The notes below the pieces were generated by a model. The model ran no database searches. It was not told where the DNA came from and saw only the letters and a list, made by a program, of their open reading frames with translations. Below are positions 8,440 to 17,073 of a DNA stretch of 64,000 nucleotides, piece after piece. The stretch covers positions 1 through 64,000 of the forward strand of contig JAWSVK010000004.1 in NCBI GenBank assembly GCA_033851955.1, written 5' to 3'. This stretch comes from Profundibacter sp033851955 (GTDB lineage Bacteria > Pseudomonadota > Alphaproteobacteria > Rhodobacterales > Rhodobacteraceae). A program made the position numbers and the translations under genes. Numbering within the stretch: position 1 is the first letter of the stretch; each line of letters starts with the position of its first letter.

Positions 8440-9365
8440 TGGCTGTACTTTTACTTGCCGAAGTTGTCGGCGGCGAATTGTCCGTTGATGCGACTTCCAA
8501 AACCCTGACGGCTGCCAAAATGCTTGGCGACGTGACCATCCTGTGCGCAAGCGCGAGTTGTTCCGGTGCTGCCGATGCGGCCGCCAAACTGGACGGTGTT
8601 GCCAAAGTGCTTTGCGCCGATGACGCGGCTTACGGCCATGATCTGGCTGAGCCGGTTGCTGATCTGATCATCTCGCTGGCTGGCGATTATGATCACATCA
8701 TTGCACCTGCTACATCAGCCGCGAAAAACGTGATGCCACGTGTTGCAGCCTTGCTTGACGTGATGGTGATTTCAGATGTTTCCGGTATTGTTGACGGCGA
8801 CACATTCGAGCGCCCGATCTATGCTGGCAACGCCATTCAAACGGTGAAATCCACGGACGGCAAAAAGGTTCTGACGGTTCGCACCACCACTTTTGATGCC
8901 TCAAACGACGGCGGCTCTGCCTCGGTTGAAAGCATTGCTGCGGTGGCAAATTCGGGTCTGTCCGAATGGGTCGAAGACAAAGTAGCCGAATCTGATCGCC
9001 CTGAGCTGACGTCCGCTGGCGTTGTTGTTTCAGGTGGTCGTGGCGTTGGGTCAGAAGATGACTTTGCGTTGATCGAAAAACTGGCCGACAAACTGGGCGC
9101 CGCTGTTGGCGCGTCCCGTGCGGCTGTTGATTCGGGTTATGCACCGAACGATTGGCAAGTGGGCCAGACCGGCAAAGTGGTTGCACCAGATCTTTATATC
9201 GCGGTTGGTATTTCCGGCGCGATCCAGCACTTGGCGGGTATGAAAGACAGTAAAATCATCGTTGCAATCAACAAAGACGAAGAAGCACCAATCTTTCAGG
9301 TTGCCGATTTCGGATTGGTCGCCGACCTGTTTGATGCAGTACCTGCGCTGATCGACGCGCTGTAA
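8439..9365 (+). CDS. etfA: Electron transfer flavoprotein alpha subunit
   Basis: This is the large, FAD-binding ETF subunit (308 residues). The C-terminal FAD domain is recognisable by SGGRGVGSEDDF, GASRAAVDSGY, GQTGKVVAPDLYIAVGISG and the final INKDEEAPIFQVADFGLV segment. The start codon shares one base with the etfB stop, indicating translational coupling. A strong hairpin lies 30 bases after its stop. Confidence 0.96.
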   Translation: MAVLLLAEVVGGELSVDATSKTLTAAKMLGDVTILCASASCSGAADAAAKLDGVAKVLCADDAAYGHDLAEPVADLIISLAGDYDHIIAPATSAAKNVMPRVAALLDVMVISDVSGIVDGDTFERPIYAGNAIQTVKSTDGKKVLTVRTTTFDASNDGGSASVESIAAVANSGLSEWVEDKVAESDRPELTSAGVVVSGGRGVGSEDDFALIEKLADKLGAAVGASRAAVDSGYAPNDWQVGQTGKVVAPDLYIAVGISGAIQHLAGMKDSKIIVAINKDEEAPIFQVADFGLVADLFDAVPALIDAL

Positions 9366-9394
9366 ACTGCGTTCGGCATCGCGTTGAATAAATT

Positions 9395-9425
9395 AAGAAG
9401 GCCCGCTGTAACGGCGGGCCTTCTT
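9395..9425. terminator. Bidirectional terminator after etfBA
   Basis: A perfect 12-bp stem has arms AAGAAGGCCCGC (9395-9406) and GCGGGCCTTCTT (9414-9425) with a 7-base loop. It lies between the convergent etfA and DUF6473 genes and could serve both. Only short T runs flank the stem. Confidence 0.75.
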
Positions 9426-9439
9426 CGTTGTCTATTGCC

Positions 9440-10267
9440 CTAAATCAATCGACTTAATGGCTCAAGCAAGGCTTGCGCGGCTTCTTCATGCGCCGCTGGG
9501 CCCATCACGTCCGCCGCGGCAGGTCGTTCCATCGAGGAAAATTTCATGCCCTCCGTACCCATCGCTAAAGCGGCTTCACTTGCCACGACTTCGACCACTT
9601 CGGTCACATAGGGCCGGATTTCCTCGATCATCCTGCGGTCCACAAATACCGGCTCACGGCCCAAACCATTGGTATTGGTCGCGGCGTCCGGCGTCCGATC
9701 AGCGAACCACAACAAAACCGTTTTGCCCTCGATCTTGCCCAAAAGCAGCTTCATCCGCGCAATCCACGCTTCCTTCAGCTCGTCACAGACAATGTTAAAC
9801 CGCTCTTCTGAGACCTCTTGCAAGGTGGTCAAAAGATGTTTTGTAAAACTGAAATCGGTGAAATCCACTTCACGGAACACGGTTTTCAGTAAGGTAGATG
9901 CCTGCAAAAAACGGTCGTTTCGCCGTGGATGCACCGCATAAAACCGGTTCGACATATTTTGTGCCCCGATGGCTTGAATCACCGTCACCCGAGCTTGCGA
10001 GCAGGCCTCAATCACCGGTATTTCATTGGAAAACACATCAACGCCTGCTGTCACGCAGCCAAAATTGACGCACTCCATTTCCATCGCTTCTCCGACCAAC
10101 GTCGGAAACGGTTTTTCAATGAATTTGCCGTAGGTTTCTGTACCGCCAATCATGGCAATATATTCGCCCGCCATCTTTTTACGCGGACCTCGAAACAACA
10201 GTTTAGAATTCCCGTAACGACACGGGAAATAGTCAAGGGCACCTTGGCCCAGGTTTTCATAGGTCAT
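9440..10267 (-). CDS. DUF6473 family protein
   Basis: This soluble protein is about 275 residues and resembles proteins annotated as DUF6473 in Rhodobacteraceae. Visible segments are YFPCRYGNSKLLFRGP near the N-terminus, AMIGGTETYGKF, and GKTVLLWFADR in the C-terminal half. The order GGTETYGKF...VNFGCVTAGVDVF resembles an SGNH or polysaccharide-associated fold, but no catalytic residues can be assigned with confidence. The ATG giving MTYENLG (position 10267) is preferred over 10285 because GAGAGGTGGG lies just upstream. It is divergent from the 3-hydroxybutyryl-CoA dehydrogenase gene. Confidence 0.65.
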   Translation of the reverse strand: MTYENLGQGALDYFPCRYGNSKLLFRGPRKKMAGEYIAMIGGTETYGKFIEKPFPTLVGEAMEMECVNFGCVTAGVDVFSNEIPVIEACSQARVTVIQAIGAQNMSNRFYAVHPRRNDRFLQASTLLKTVFREVDFTDFSFTKHLLTTLQEVSEERFNIVCDELKEAWIARMKLLLGKIEGKTVLLWFADRTPDAATNTNGLGREPVFVDRRMIEEIRPYVTEVVEVVASEAALAMGTEGMKFSSMERPAAADVMGPAAHEEAAQALLEPLSRLI

Positions 10268-10430
10268 TCCACCCACCTCTCTCATTTTAGTTCACCCAAG
10301 CCCAGATTCGCTGAAAGATGTTTCCAAATGGCTAATCAAACAATTTGAGAAGAGTTATTCGAACCTTACCCTCTTGCACCTGCCGCATATCGCGCCGTAA
10401 GGTCGCCAAGAAAATCAAAGGGGTTTGGGT

Positions 10431-11306
10431 ATGGAAATTTCAAAAATCGGAATTGTTGGCGCTGGCCAAATGGGCAACGGTATCGCACATGTCTGCGCCT
10501 TGGCGGGCTATGATGTCCTGATGACCGATATGACCCAAGACGCGTTAGATGCGGCCAAATCCCTGATTCAAAAAAATCTAGAGCGCCAAGTCAGCCGCGA
10601 AAAAATTTCCAACGACAGCATGTTGCAGGCACTTGATCGCATTCAAACTACATTGAAATTGCCGGATCTTGGCCAAACCGATCTGGTAATCGAGGCCGCG
10701 ACTGAACGCGAAGCCGTCAAAACGGCCATTTTTGAAGATCTGATTCCACATCTGAATCCCAACACAATCCTGACCTCGAACACTTCGTCGATTTCGATCA
10801 CCCGACTTGCTTCCCGCACAGATCGCCCAGAAAAATTCATGGGGTTCCACTTTATGAACCCCGTACCTGTGATGAAATTGGTTGAATTGATCCGCGGTAT
10901 CGCCACGGACGAAGAAACCTTTAAGGCCTGTCATGATGTGGTTGACCGTCTGGGTAAAACCGCGGCCACCGCCGAAGATTTTCCCGGTTTTATTGTGAAC
11001 CGCATCCTGATGCCGATGATCAACGAGGCCGTTTATACCCTGTATGAAGGCGTTGGTTCAGTTAAATCCATCGACACGTCGATGCGGTTGGGTGCGAACC
11101 ATCCAATGGGCCCGCTGGAATTGGCCGATTTTATTGGGCTTGATACCTGTCTGGCAATCATGAACGTGCTGCATGATGGGTTGGCCGACACGAAATATCG
11201 CCCTTGCCCGCTGCTAACCAAATACGTCGAGGCAGGATGGCTGGGTCGCAAAACGGGCCGTGGGTTTTATGATTACCGTGGCGAGGAGCCAGTGCCGACC
11301 CGTTAG
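10431..11306 (+). CDS. 3-hydroxybutyryl-CoA dehydrogenase
   Basis: This NAD(P)-dependent enzyme interconverts acetoacetyl-CoA and 3-hydroxybutyryl-CoA. It has the Rossmann motif GAGQMGNGIA (about 9-18), the SNTSSISITRLAS segment and the catalytic-His region GFHFMNPVPVMKLVE, and ends with the helical dimer domain (GRKTGRGFYDY). Its 291 residues fit the short monofunctional HbdA/PaaH type. The ATG at 10431 has AAAGGGG upstream and is preferred to the in-frame TTG at 10425. Its nearness to etfBA recalls butyryl/crotonyl-CoA metabolism and the entry to the ethylmalonyl-CoA pathway. The stop overlaps the convergent acyltransferase gene by four bases. Confidence 0.93.
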   Translation: MEISKIGIVGAGQMGNGIAHVCALAGYDVLMTDMTQDALDAAKSLIQKNLERQVSREKISNDSMLQALDRIQTTLKLPDLGQTDLVIEAATEREAVKTAIFEDLIPHLNPNTILTSNTSSISITRLASRTDRPEKFMGFHFMNPVPVMKLVELIRGIATDEETFKACHDVVDRLGKTAATAEDFPGFIVNRILMPMINEAVYTLYEGVGSVKSIDTSMRLGANHPMGPLELADFIGLDTCLAIMNVLHDGLADTKYRPCPLLTKYVEAGWLGRKTGRGFYDYRGEEPVPTR

Positions 11307-12199
11307 GGTTTTAAGGCCAGTGTTTTATCACGCAGCCACGCCATAAATCCGCGCGGATTTTTCGACCATTCGTCCATTTCACTTGGCAAAATGGGTTCGC
11401 CAATGATGGGCGATTGCGGCTTTTTCAACGCATGCACCACCTCATGCAGCAACAACCCCTGTCGGATCGTTGCCGAAATTCTGTTGGCAATCAGATAGGT
11501 ACGCGTGTTTCGCCCCGGGAAAAAGATCGGCAACACAGTCGCGCCTGATCGCTGGATCATTTTGGCGGTAAAGGGGTTCCATTCCGCCTCAATCGCGGGG
11601 CCAAACATTGTTTTTGAGGACGCCACAACACCAGCAGGAAACAAAACAATCACACCACCATCGTTAAGATGCGCCATCGCCTCTTTACGCATGTTGATGT
11701 TCAGGCGCTGCGAGTTTTCTTCATGTGGGAAGGCCACCGGCAGCATAAATTTTTCAATCTCGGGAATGCCGGTCAACAAGCTGCGGGTCAGGATTTTGTA
11801 GTCCGTGCGCACTTTGCCAATCAATTCTGCCAGAACCAGCCCATCAACCAATCCGTGTGGATGGTTGGCCACCACAATCATTGGACCGGTGGCGGGCATT
11901 TTGGCGATTTGTGCCTCTGGGGTCAGCACATCAATTTGCATCAATTGCAACGCGCGTGTGAAAAAAGGCTGCCCGCTCACCACGCCCTCATTTTCGAACT
12001 TGCGGATCAATCGCAGCAAAGGGATTTTGCCAGTAAGCCACTCCATGACCCGAATAATACCCACCTTGAACGGATTGGTGAAAGTATTGGCGTAAGACAG
12101 CTTTTGCTTTTGGTACGGCACATAGTTTGGATCAACATCTGTTGCCGGAGTGTCTTGTGATTGATCCACCAATGGTTTTCCAGTCAACATTGGGCGCAT
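11303..12199 (-). CDS. Lysophospholipid acyltransferase family protein (PlsC-like)
   Basis: This 298-residue protein has a PlsC-type glycerolipid acyltransferase core: motif I NHPHGLVDGL (about 112-121), then the ILTRSLLTGIPEIEKFMLPVAF block, the LFPAGVVASS motif and the VLPIFFPGRNT block. The NHPxGxxDG form of motif I is typical of the subgroup that includes the ornithine-lipid acyltransferases, so an OlsA-like role is possible but not shown. It is probably peripheral to the inner membrane. It is the gene just downstream of the HPr–EIIA–RapZ genes on the same strand, nine bases from the HPr stop. Confidence 0.82.
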   Translation of the reverse strand: MRPMLTGKPLVDQSQDTPATDVDPNYVPYQKQKLSYANTFTNPFKVGIIRVMEWLTGKIPLLRLIRKFENEGVVSGQPFFTRALQLMQIDVLTPEAQIAKMPATGPMIVVANHPHGLVDGLVLAELIGKVRTDYKILTRSLLTGIPEIEKFMLPVAFPHEENSQRLNINMRKEAMAHLNDGGVIVLFPAGVVASSKTMFGPAIEAEWNPFTAKMIQRSGATVLPIFFPGRNTRTYLIANRISATIRQGLLLHEVVHALKKPQSPIIGEPILPSEMDEWSKNPRGFMAWLRDKTLALKP

Positions 12200-12208
12200 C
12201 AGCGCCGC

Positions 12209-12481
12209 TTAGAATTTCTCGCCGAAACGATCAGCGACCAGCGCCTCTAGCGCTACGGCCAGCTTGTCAGCCTCCGGCCCGCTGGTCTCAACCTCAATAG
12301 AGGTTCCTTTCGAGGCTGCCAACATTAAAAGACCCATAATAGAATCTCCCGATGCGTTCAAACCGTCCTTAGACACCTCGGCACTGGCATCATGTGCTTC
12401 TACCACTTCGACCAATTTCGCCGATGCCCGCGCATGCAAACCTTTTTCGTTGATGATATTCAAAGTCTGGCTGTTGCTCAT
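12209..12481 (-). CDS. ptsH: HPr phosphocarrier protein
   Basis: This 90-residue phosphocarrier has His16 in NEKGLHARAS, phosphorylated by enzyme I, and Ser47 in GDSIMGLLML, the site used by HPr kinase. It follows the EIIA gene by two bases on the same strand, and HprK is encoded four genes upstream. Because no sugar EIIB/EIIC is present, this is the regulatory type of PTS found in many alphaproteobacteria, linked to carbon and nitrogen signalling rather than sugar uptake. Confidence 0.94.
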   Translation of the reverse strand: MSNSQTLNIINEKGLHARASAKLVEVVEAHDASAEVSKDGLNASGDSIMGLLMLAASKGTSIEVETSGPEADKLAVALEALVADRFGEKF

Positions 12482-12483
12482 TT

Positions 12484-12879
12484 TTACTGTCCGTTGTTAC
12501 CGTCGCTACAATCAATATACTTGCGTCCCGCTATAAGAGCAGCTGCGACAGCTTCGTCAAATGGTAACTTGCGTGATTTGGCTAACTTAACCAGCATCGG
12601 CAGGTTCGCGCCATAAAGGATTTTGCGATTTTTCTTGCTGCAAGCCCCCAACGACAGGTTCGAAGGAGATCCACCGAACATGTCCGTCACGACGGCCACG
12701 CCATCGCCCTGATCAACCGCATCGGCGGCAGCATTGATTTCGGCTTTCTTGCTCGCGCGGTCACATTCGCTCTCGATTGCGATGGTCAGAATCCCCGCTT
12801 GTTTGCCGACAACATGTTCGACAGCGGACAGATATTCTCTGGCCAATCCTCCGTGTCCGACAATCACAATGCCGATCAC
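12484..12879 (-). CDS. PTS EIIA component, mannose (EIIA-Man) family
   Basis: This 131-residue EIIA begins MIGIVIVGHGGLAREY; His9 is the expected phosphorylation site, accepting phosphate from HPr. The fold signature VTDMFGGSPSNLSLG is present. No cognate EIIB or EIIC is encoded nearby, so the protein probably signals by its phosphorylation state. Its start overlaps the rapZ stop by four bases and its stop is two bases from ptsH, so the genes are translationally coupled. Confidence 0.92.
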   Translation of the reverse strand: MIGIVIVGHGGLAREYLSAVEHVVGKQAGILTIAIESECDRASKKAEINAAADAVDQGDGVAVVTDMFGGSPSNLSLGACSKKNRKILYGANLPMLVKLAKSRKLPFDEAVAAALIAGRKYIDCSDGNNGQ

Positions 12880-13799
12880 TGCGCGCCACCCCGTTCACTT
12901 TGCGGCCCAACTTGGGCACGTCGTTCCATTTCTCTGTGTCGAATAGACACCCGCCACTCACTACGCGCAAGCGCATTCACCAGTTTTTCCGCCACGGCAA
13001 CCGATCTGTGTTGCCCGCCTGTGCAGCCAAAGCCTATCGAAAAATGTGCTTTACCCTCGTCAATGTAGGCTGGCAATAGCATTTCAACCAATGCTTGGAT
13101 TTTTTCAAAAAATTCGGCGAACCGCGCATCCGTTGCGACAAAATTTGCCACCTCGGCATCGCGCCCATCAAAACGGCGCAGCGTTTCCTCCCAATAGGGA
13201 TTCTTTAAGAACCGGCAGTCGAAAATCATATCGATCCCGCGTGGCACGCCGCGTTTATATGAGAACGAGTGCACCGATATGGCCAACCGCTGTCCGGTAT
13301 CGGGAGCGAACCAACGTTCAACCTCAGCGCGCAGATCATGCGGAGACAATTCAGACGTATCCAGCAGAACATCCGCCGTGGCGCGAATTGGCACCAATAG
13401 GTCCAGCTCTCGCTCAATACCCTGAAGGGTGGATTCGGCAGGGGCCATTGGGTGACGCCGGCGGGTTTCAGAGTAGCGCCGCACCAAAACATCCGTCGTG
13501 CAATCCAAATACAACAACTCGGCCGCGACTGTGTCCATACGCGCCAAAGTGTTCATCATTTCGATCATCGCCGAGACATTGAAATCGCGGTTTCGCACAT
13601 CAATACCCAGCGCCATCGGATGATCCAATGGTGGCCCTGCCAACAGTCGCGGCAGCAGGCTTAGGGGAAGATTATCGATGGCTTCATAGCCGATGTCTTC
13701 CAACACATTGATCGCGGTTGAGCGCCCGGCGCCGGACGGGCCTGTAACCAGCACCACACGTTGGTCATTCGGAACCGATGTTTTGTCGACAACCGTCAT
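12876..13799 (-). CDS. rapZ: RapZ / YvcJ-family nucleotide-binding protein
   Basis: This 307-residue P-loop protein has Walker A GPSGAGRS (20-27) followed by the family-specific DIGYEAIDNLP. The C-terminal domain has the RGIDMIFDCRFLKNPYWE segment and IGFGCTGGQHRSVAVAEKL, both diagnostic. In E. coli RapZ directs RNase E to a small RNA controlling glmS. In alphaproteobacteria it lies in the HprK/PTS locus and its target is not established. It directly abuts hprK. Confidence 0.94.
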   Translation of the reverse strand: MTVVDKTSVPNDQRVVLVTGPSGAGRSTAINVLEDIGYEAIDNLPLSLLPRLLAGPPLDHPMALGIDVRNRDFNVSAMIEMMNTLARMDTVAAELLYLDCTTDVLVRRYSETRRRHPMAPAESTLQGIERELDLLVPIRATADVLLDTSELSPHDLRAEVERWFAPDTGQRLAISVHSFSYKRGVPRGIDMIFDCRFLKNPYWEETLRRFDGRDAEVANFVATDARFAEFFEKIQALVEMLLPAYIDEGKAHFSIGFGCTGGQHRSVAVAEKLVNALARSEWRVSIRHREMERRAQVGPQSERGGAQ

Positions 13800-14267
13800 T
13801 TAGGCGCTCCGTCCTCCCTTTAGATATTGAAGTATCGCCGCTGCGAAATGCGCCGCTGTAACTTTGTGCAACAACGGCAAGGTTTCGCCAAGCAAATTGT
13901 AGTTACGCTGGGGCGGTAAACGCTCTTGTTCTTCATGCTCCAGATCGACGACCAGTCGGACAAAGGCATGCACAGATGTCTCTGCCCTTAGCACCCCGAC
14001 GCCACGTGCCTCAATCAGTCCTTTGATTGCCGTTGGAGCACTTGCAATCAATGTGCCTTCTTGCTGGCGCAACGATGTTCTGTCGTCCGAAACCAAAGCT
14101 GCCCCAAACCCCATCAATTGCAACGCCAAAGCCGACTTTCCGGCCCCAGACGGCCCAATAATCAACACCGCCGAATTTTGAAACGCCACGCACGAGGCAT
14201 GGACAATACACGCTTCACGCTCCCCTTCGATACCATCGAAAAATTCAGGGGCGATTGGGTTCGTCAT
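13800..14267 (-). CDS. hprK: HPr kinase/phosphorylase, short alphaproteobacterial form
   Basis: This 155-residue protein contains only the catalytic domain of HprK: Walker A GPSGAGKS (38-45), the LVSDDRT segment and the signature region IKGLIEARGVGVLR. It lacks the N-terminal domain found in Gram-positive HprK (about 310 residues), as is usual in alphaproteobacteria. It would phosphorylate Ser47 of HPr. It lies between chvG and rapZ, linking the two-component system and the PTS phosphorelay in one gene block. Confidence 0.92.
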   Translation of the reverse strand: MTNPIAPEFFDGIEGEREACIVHASCVAFQNSAVLIIGPSGAGKSALALQLMGFGAALVSDDRTSLRQQEGTLIASAPTAIKGLIEARGVGVLRAETSVHAFVRLVVDLEHEEQERLPPQRNYNLLGETLPLLHKVTAAHFAAAILQYLKGGRSA

Positions 14268-14280
14268 TTGTTAAACCTGC

Positions 14281-16005
14281 CTAGGCTGGCAGGCCCACGA
14301 CAAATCGTGCACCCAGCGGCTCGGAGGTCAGGTCCATATCTGTTGGCCGAATGTTTTCAGCCCAGATCACTCCGCCATGCGCCTCGACGATCTGTTTGGA
14401 GATCGCCAAACCAAGGCCCGAGTTGTTGCCATAATGTGCTGCAGGGCGCTCGGAATAAAACCGGTTGAAAATTTTGTGCAAAGCTTGATCCGGAATGCCG
14501 GGACCAGTATCTTCAATCACCACCAAAATTCGATTTTCACGGCGTCGTGCCCAAACCCGAATGGCGTCACCCTCGTCGCAAAAAGAAATCGCATTGGTGA
14601 TCAGGTTCACAAACACCTGCGCTAACCGCGCCTCCAATCCGCGAATAACAATCGGATCTTTGGGCAAATCGGAAATGAATTCGATGCCCTTACTGGTTGC
14701 ATCTTCGCCCAGATATTCATTGATGTTGGCAACCGTCTTAAGCAGGTTAAAGCTCTCCTCTTCCTCTTTAACCAGCTCGCTGTCCAACCGTGACGCGTTT
14801 GAAATGTCACTCACCAAACGGTCCAGACGGCGCACGTCATGCTCAACCACATCTAACAATGTGTTACGTTGCTCGTCCTTTTTGACGATCCGCAAAGTGC
14901 CCACAGCCGAACGCAAAGACGCCAGCGGATTTTTGATCTCATGGGCAACATCTGCGGCGAACTGCTCGTTGGCGTCAATCCGGTCATAAAGTGCCGCCAC
15001 CATACCTCGCAGCGCAACGGACAACCGCCCGATTTCGTCAGGACGGCCCGCTAGATCGGGGATACGAATTCGCTCAGGGCTCATTTTGCTGGCGTCCTTG
15101 CCTCGCCCGAACTCCGCTGCGGCGGCCAAATCAGACAGGGGGTTCGCAATGGTCGAGGCCAGCACAAGGCTGAGCCCGATTGAAACCAATATCGCAATCA
15201 CAAACATCTGCAAAACTTGTTCACGCTCGATCCTCACGAGATAGTCAATCTCGCCCGCTGCGCTGGTGATCACAACCGCGCCCACGGCAGTGCCATTGTA
15301 ATTCACCGGTGTCGCAATTGAAAACACAGTGTCACCAGCGCTGTCGTGACCAGTTTTCACATGGGCGTTACCAGCCAGCGCAAACGGAACCAGCGCCTGA
15401 GCAGATTCACTTATATCTAGATCCGGTTGAGAAATGTCGTTCGGCGCCAACAGCCCTGACACCCCCTCCCAAACCGTGTTCAAAAGGTCGGTAATAACTG
15501 TGCTTCTATTGTCTCTTTCCAACCCCGAAACATGGGCAGAAACTGAGCGCATCTGGCCTCGGGTATCACCCAGCAATGTGCTCGTTTCATCAAAAACAAA
15601 CACCTCGATACCTTCTGGTAAATCAAGATTTCCCAAGGTTGGCTTTATCGTATCTCTTGCCGAAAAATCGCGCGCACCGCTGGCCTCGATCTGTGCTTCA
15701 AACACATCAGCAATCAGCTTTGCTTCGGCAACCAGACCACGTTCGCGCTGAAACACCAGACTGTCGCGAAACGGGTTTTGGTACAAAACACCAGCCACCA
15801 AAATGACCAGCGCCAGCAAGTTAAACGTGATGATCTTACGCGCCAACGGAGACCGATTAAGCGAAACAAGTCCGCGACGTCGGCGGCGTGCAGACAGCAC
15901 AGTTTCCTCAGCATGGTTTGCACCATCCCAATCTTCACCCAGCACAATTTCTGCATTTCTTGCAGGTTCAGCGTTACGCACATCTATCCCCGATGCGATT
16001 GTCAT
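14281..16005 (-). CDS. chvG: Sensor histidine kinase ChvG
   Basis: This 574-residue inner-membrane sensor kinase has a cytoplasmic N-terminus, TM1 (about 57-76), a periplasmic sensor domain, TM2 (about 266-285), a HAMP region, the H-box DVAHEIKNPLASL with His355, and a HATPase domain with NLITNAISFCDE, DTGPGIP and SGLGLAISKQIVEAHGG. The system responds to acid or envelope signals in rhizobia (ChvG/ExoS). Its start overlaps chvI by four bases; hprK follows 13 bases later. Regulation of pckA by ChvI is known in Agrobacterium, and here pckA is divergent from chvI. Confidence 0.92.
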   Translation of the reverse strand: MTIASGIDVRNAEPARNAEIVLGEDWDGANHAEETVLSARRRRRGLVSLNRSPLARKIITFNLLALVILVAGVLYQNPFRDSLVFQRERGLVAEAKLIADVFEAQIEASGARDFSARDTIKPTLGNLDLPEGIEVFVFDETSTLLGDTRGQMRSVSAHVSGLERDNRSTVITDLLNTVWEGVSGLLAPNDISQPDLDISESAQALVPFALAGNAHVKTGHDSAGDTVFSIATPVNYNGTAVGAVVITSAAGEIDYLVRIEREQVLQMFVIAILVSIGLSLVLASTIANPLSDLAAAAEFGRGKDASKMSPERIRIPDLAGRPDEIGRLSVALRGMVAALYDRIDANEQFAADVAHEIKNPLASLRSAVGTLRIVKKDEQRNTLLDVVEHDVRRLDRLVSDISNASRLDSELVKEEEESFNLLKTVANINEYLGEDATSKGIEFISDLPKDPIVIRGLEARLAQVFVNLITNAISFCDEGDAIRVWARRRENRILVVIEDTGPGIPDQALHKIFNRFYSERPAAHYGNNSGLGLAISKQIVEAHGGVIWAENIRPTDMDLTSEPLGARFVVGLPA

Positions 16006-16703
16006 TCTTCGTTGTATCTGTACCCGATCCCATAAAGGGTCTCAATCGCGGAAAACTCGCCATCCGCCGTGCGCATCTTTTTGCGCAACCGCTTGATGTG
16101 GCTGTCGATGGTACGATCATCCACGTAAACCTGATCATCATAAGCAACGTCCATCAGTTGGTCGCGGCTTTTCACAAATCCCGGCCGTTGGGCCAAAGCT
16201 TGTAGCAGCAAAAATTCGGTCACCGTCAGCGAAACGTCATTGCCCTTCCAGCTGACAGAATGGCGCAGCGGATCCATTCGCAATTCACCACGTTCGATCA
16301 CTTTGGTTTCTTCGGTTTCGCCCACTTCGTCAGTGTCGATCGCCTCTTGGCGACGCAACAACGCACGAATGCGTTCCACCAGCAAACGCTGGGAAAATGG
16401 TTTTTTGACGTAATCATCAGCCCCCATACGCAGGCCCAAAACTTCGTCGATCTCATCGTCCTTGGAGGTCAGGAAAATCACCGGCATCTGGGTTTTCTGG
16501 CGCAGGCGCTGCAACAGATCCATCCCGTCCATACGCGGCATTTTTATGTCAAGTACAGCCATATCAGGCAGGCTTTTGTTAAACCCGTCTAGGGCGGCCT
16601 GACCATCATTATAGGTAACGACATCAAAACCCTCGGCTTCAAGTGTCATCTGGACGGATGTCAGGATGTTCCTGTCATCGTCCACCAGTGCGATTTTCGA
16701 CAT
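16002..16703 (-). CDS. chvI: Response regulator ChvI (OmpR family)
   Basis: This 233-residue regulator has a receiver domain with Asp52 in AVLDIKMPRMDG, Lys in KKPFSQRLL, and an OmpR-type winged-helix C-terminal domain ending DRTIDSHIKRLRKKM and ETLYGIGYRY. It is the partner of ChvG, overlapping it by four bases. It is transcribed away from pckA across a 370-base intergenic region containing repeated GCTAACT motifs. Confidence 0.93.
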   Translation of the reverse strand: MSKIALVDDDRNILTSVQMTLEAEGFDVVTYNDGQAALDGFNKSLPDMAVLDIKMPRMDGMDLLQRLRQKTQMPVIFLTSKDDEIDEVLGLRMGADDYVKKPFSQRLLVERIRALLRRQEAIDTDEVGETEETKVIERGELRMDPLRHSVSWKGNDVSLTVTEFLLLQALAQRPGFVKSRDQLMDVAYDDQVYVDDRTIDSHIKRLRKKMRTADGEFSAIETLYGIGYRYNEE

Positions 16704-17073
16704 GGTGATTTCCTTATACTGCTCGGTTATATTCTTTTTTTATCATAATCCTGCTTCTATCCTTGCAAATCAACAGCTAACTGCGAATCACGCGGTGCAA
16801 CTGCCTTTATTTCACCTCAAAATAGGTAACCAATGGCTAATATGTCTCACAACGGCCTCCTCACGACCAAACTAATTGCATTTGATTGCGCTAACTGCGT
16901 CAATCCAGCCTTTTGGTTGCGCTAACTATCCAAACCGCCCTATTTTTCCAATTCAAGCTCATGTTAAGACCAATTATCGGCCATGCAAAACCTTGGCCGG
17001 TCGGAGCGAAGTCGCGTTTTTGCGCCGGAATTTATATCGCATGGCCGCCAATGGCGGTGACAGGAGCTTGCAG
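16704..17073. promoter_or_regulatory. chvI–pckA divergent intergenic region with repeated GCTAACT elements
   Basis: The 370-base region between the two starts holds no gene. It contains a direct repeat TTGCGCTAACT at 16886-16896 and 16917-16927, with centres 31 bases apart (about three helical turns on the same face). A third partial copy, GCTAACTGCG, is at 16776-16785 and shares ten bases with 16890-16899. These are candidate regulator sites for pckA or chvI; the binding protein is unknown. AGGAG at 17062-17066 is the pckA ribosome-binding site. Confidence 0.45.
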
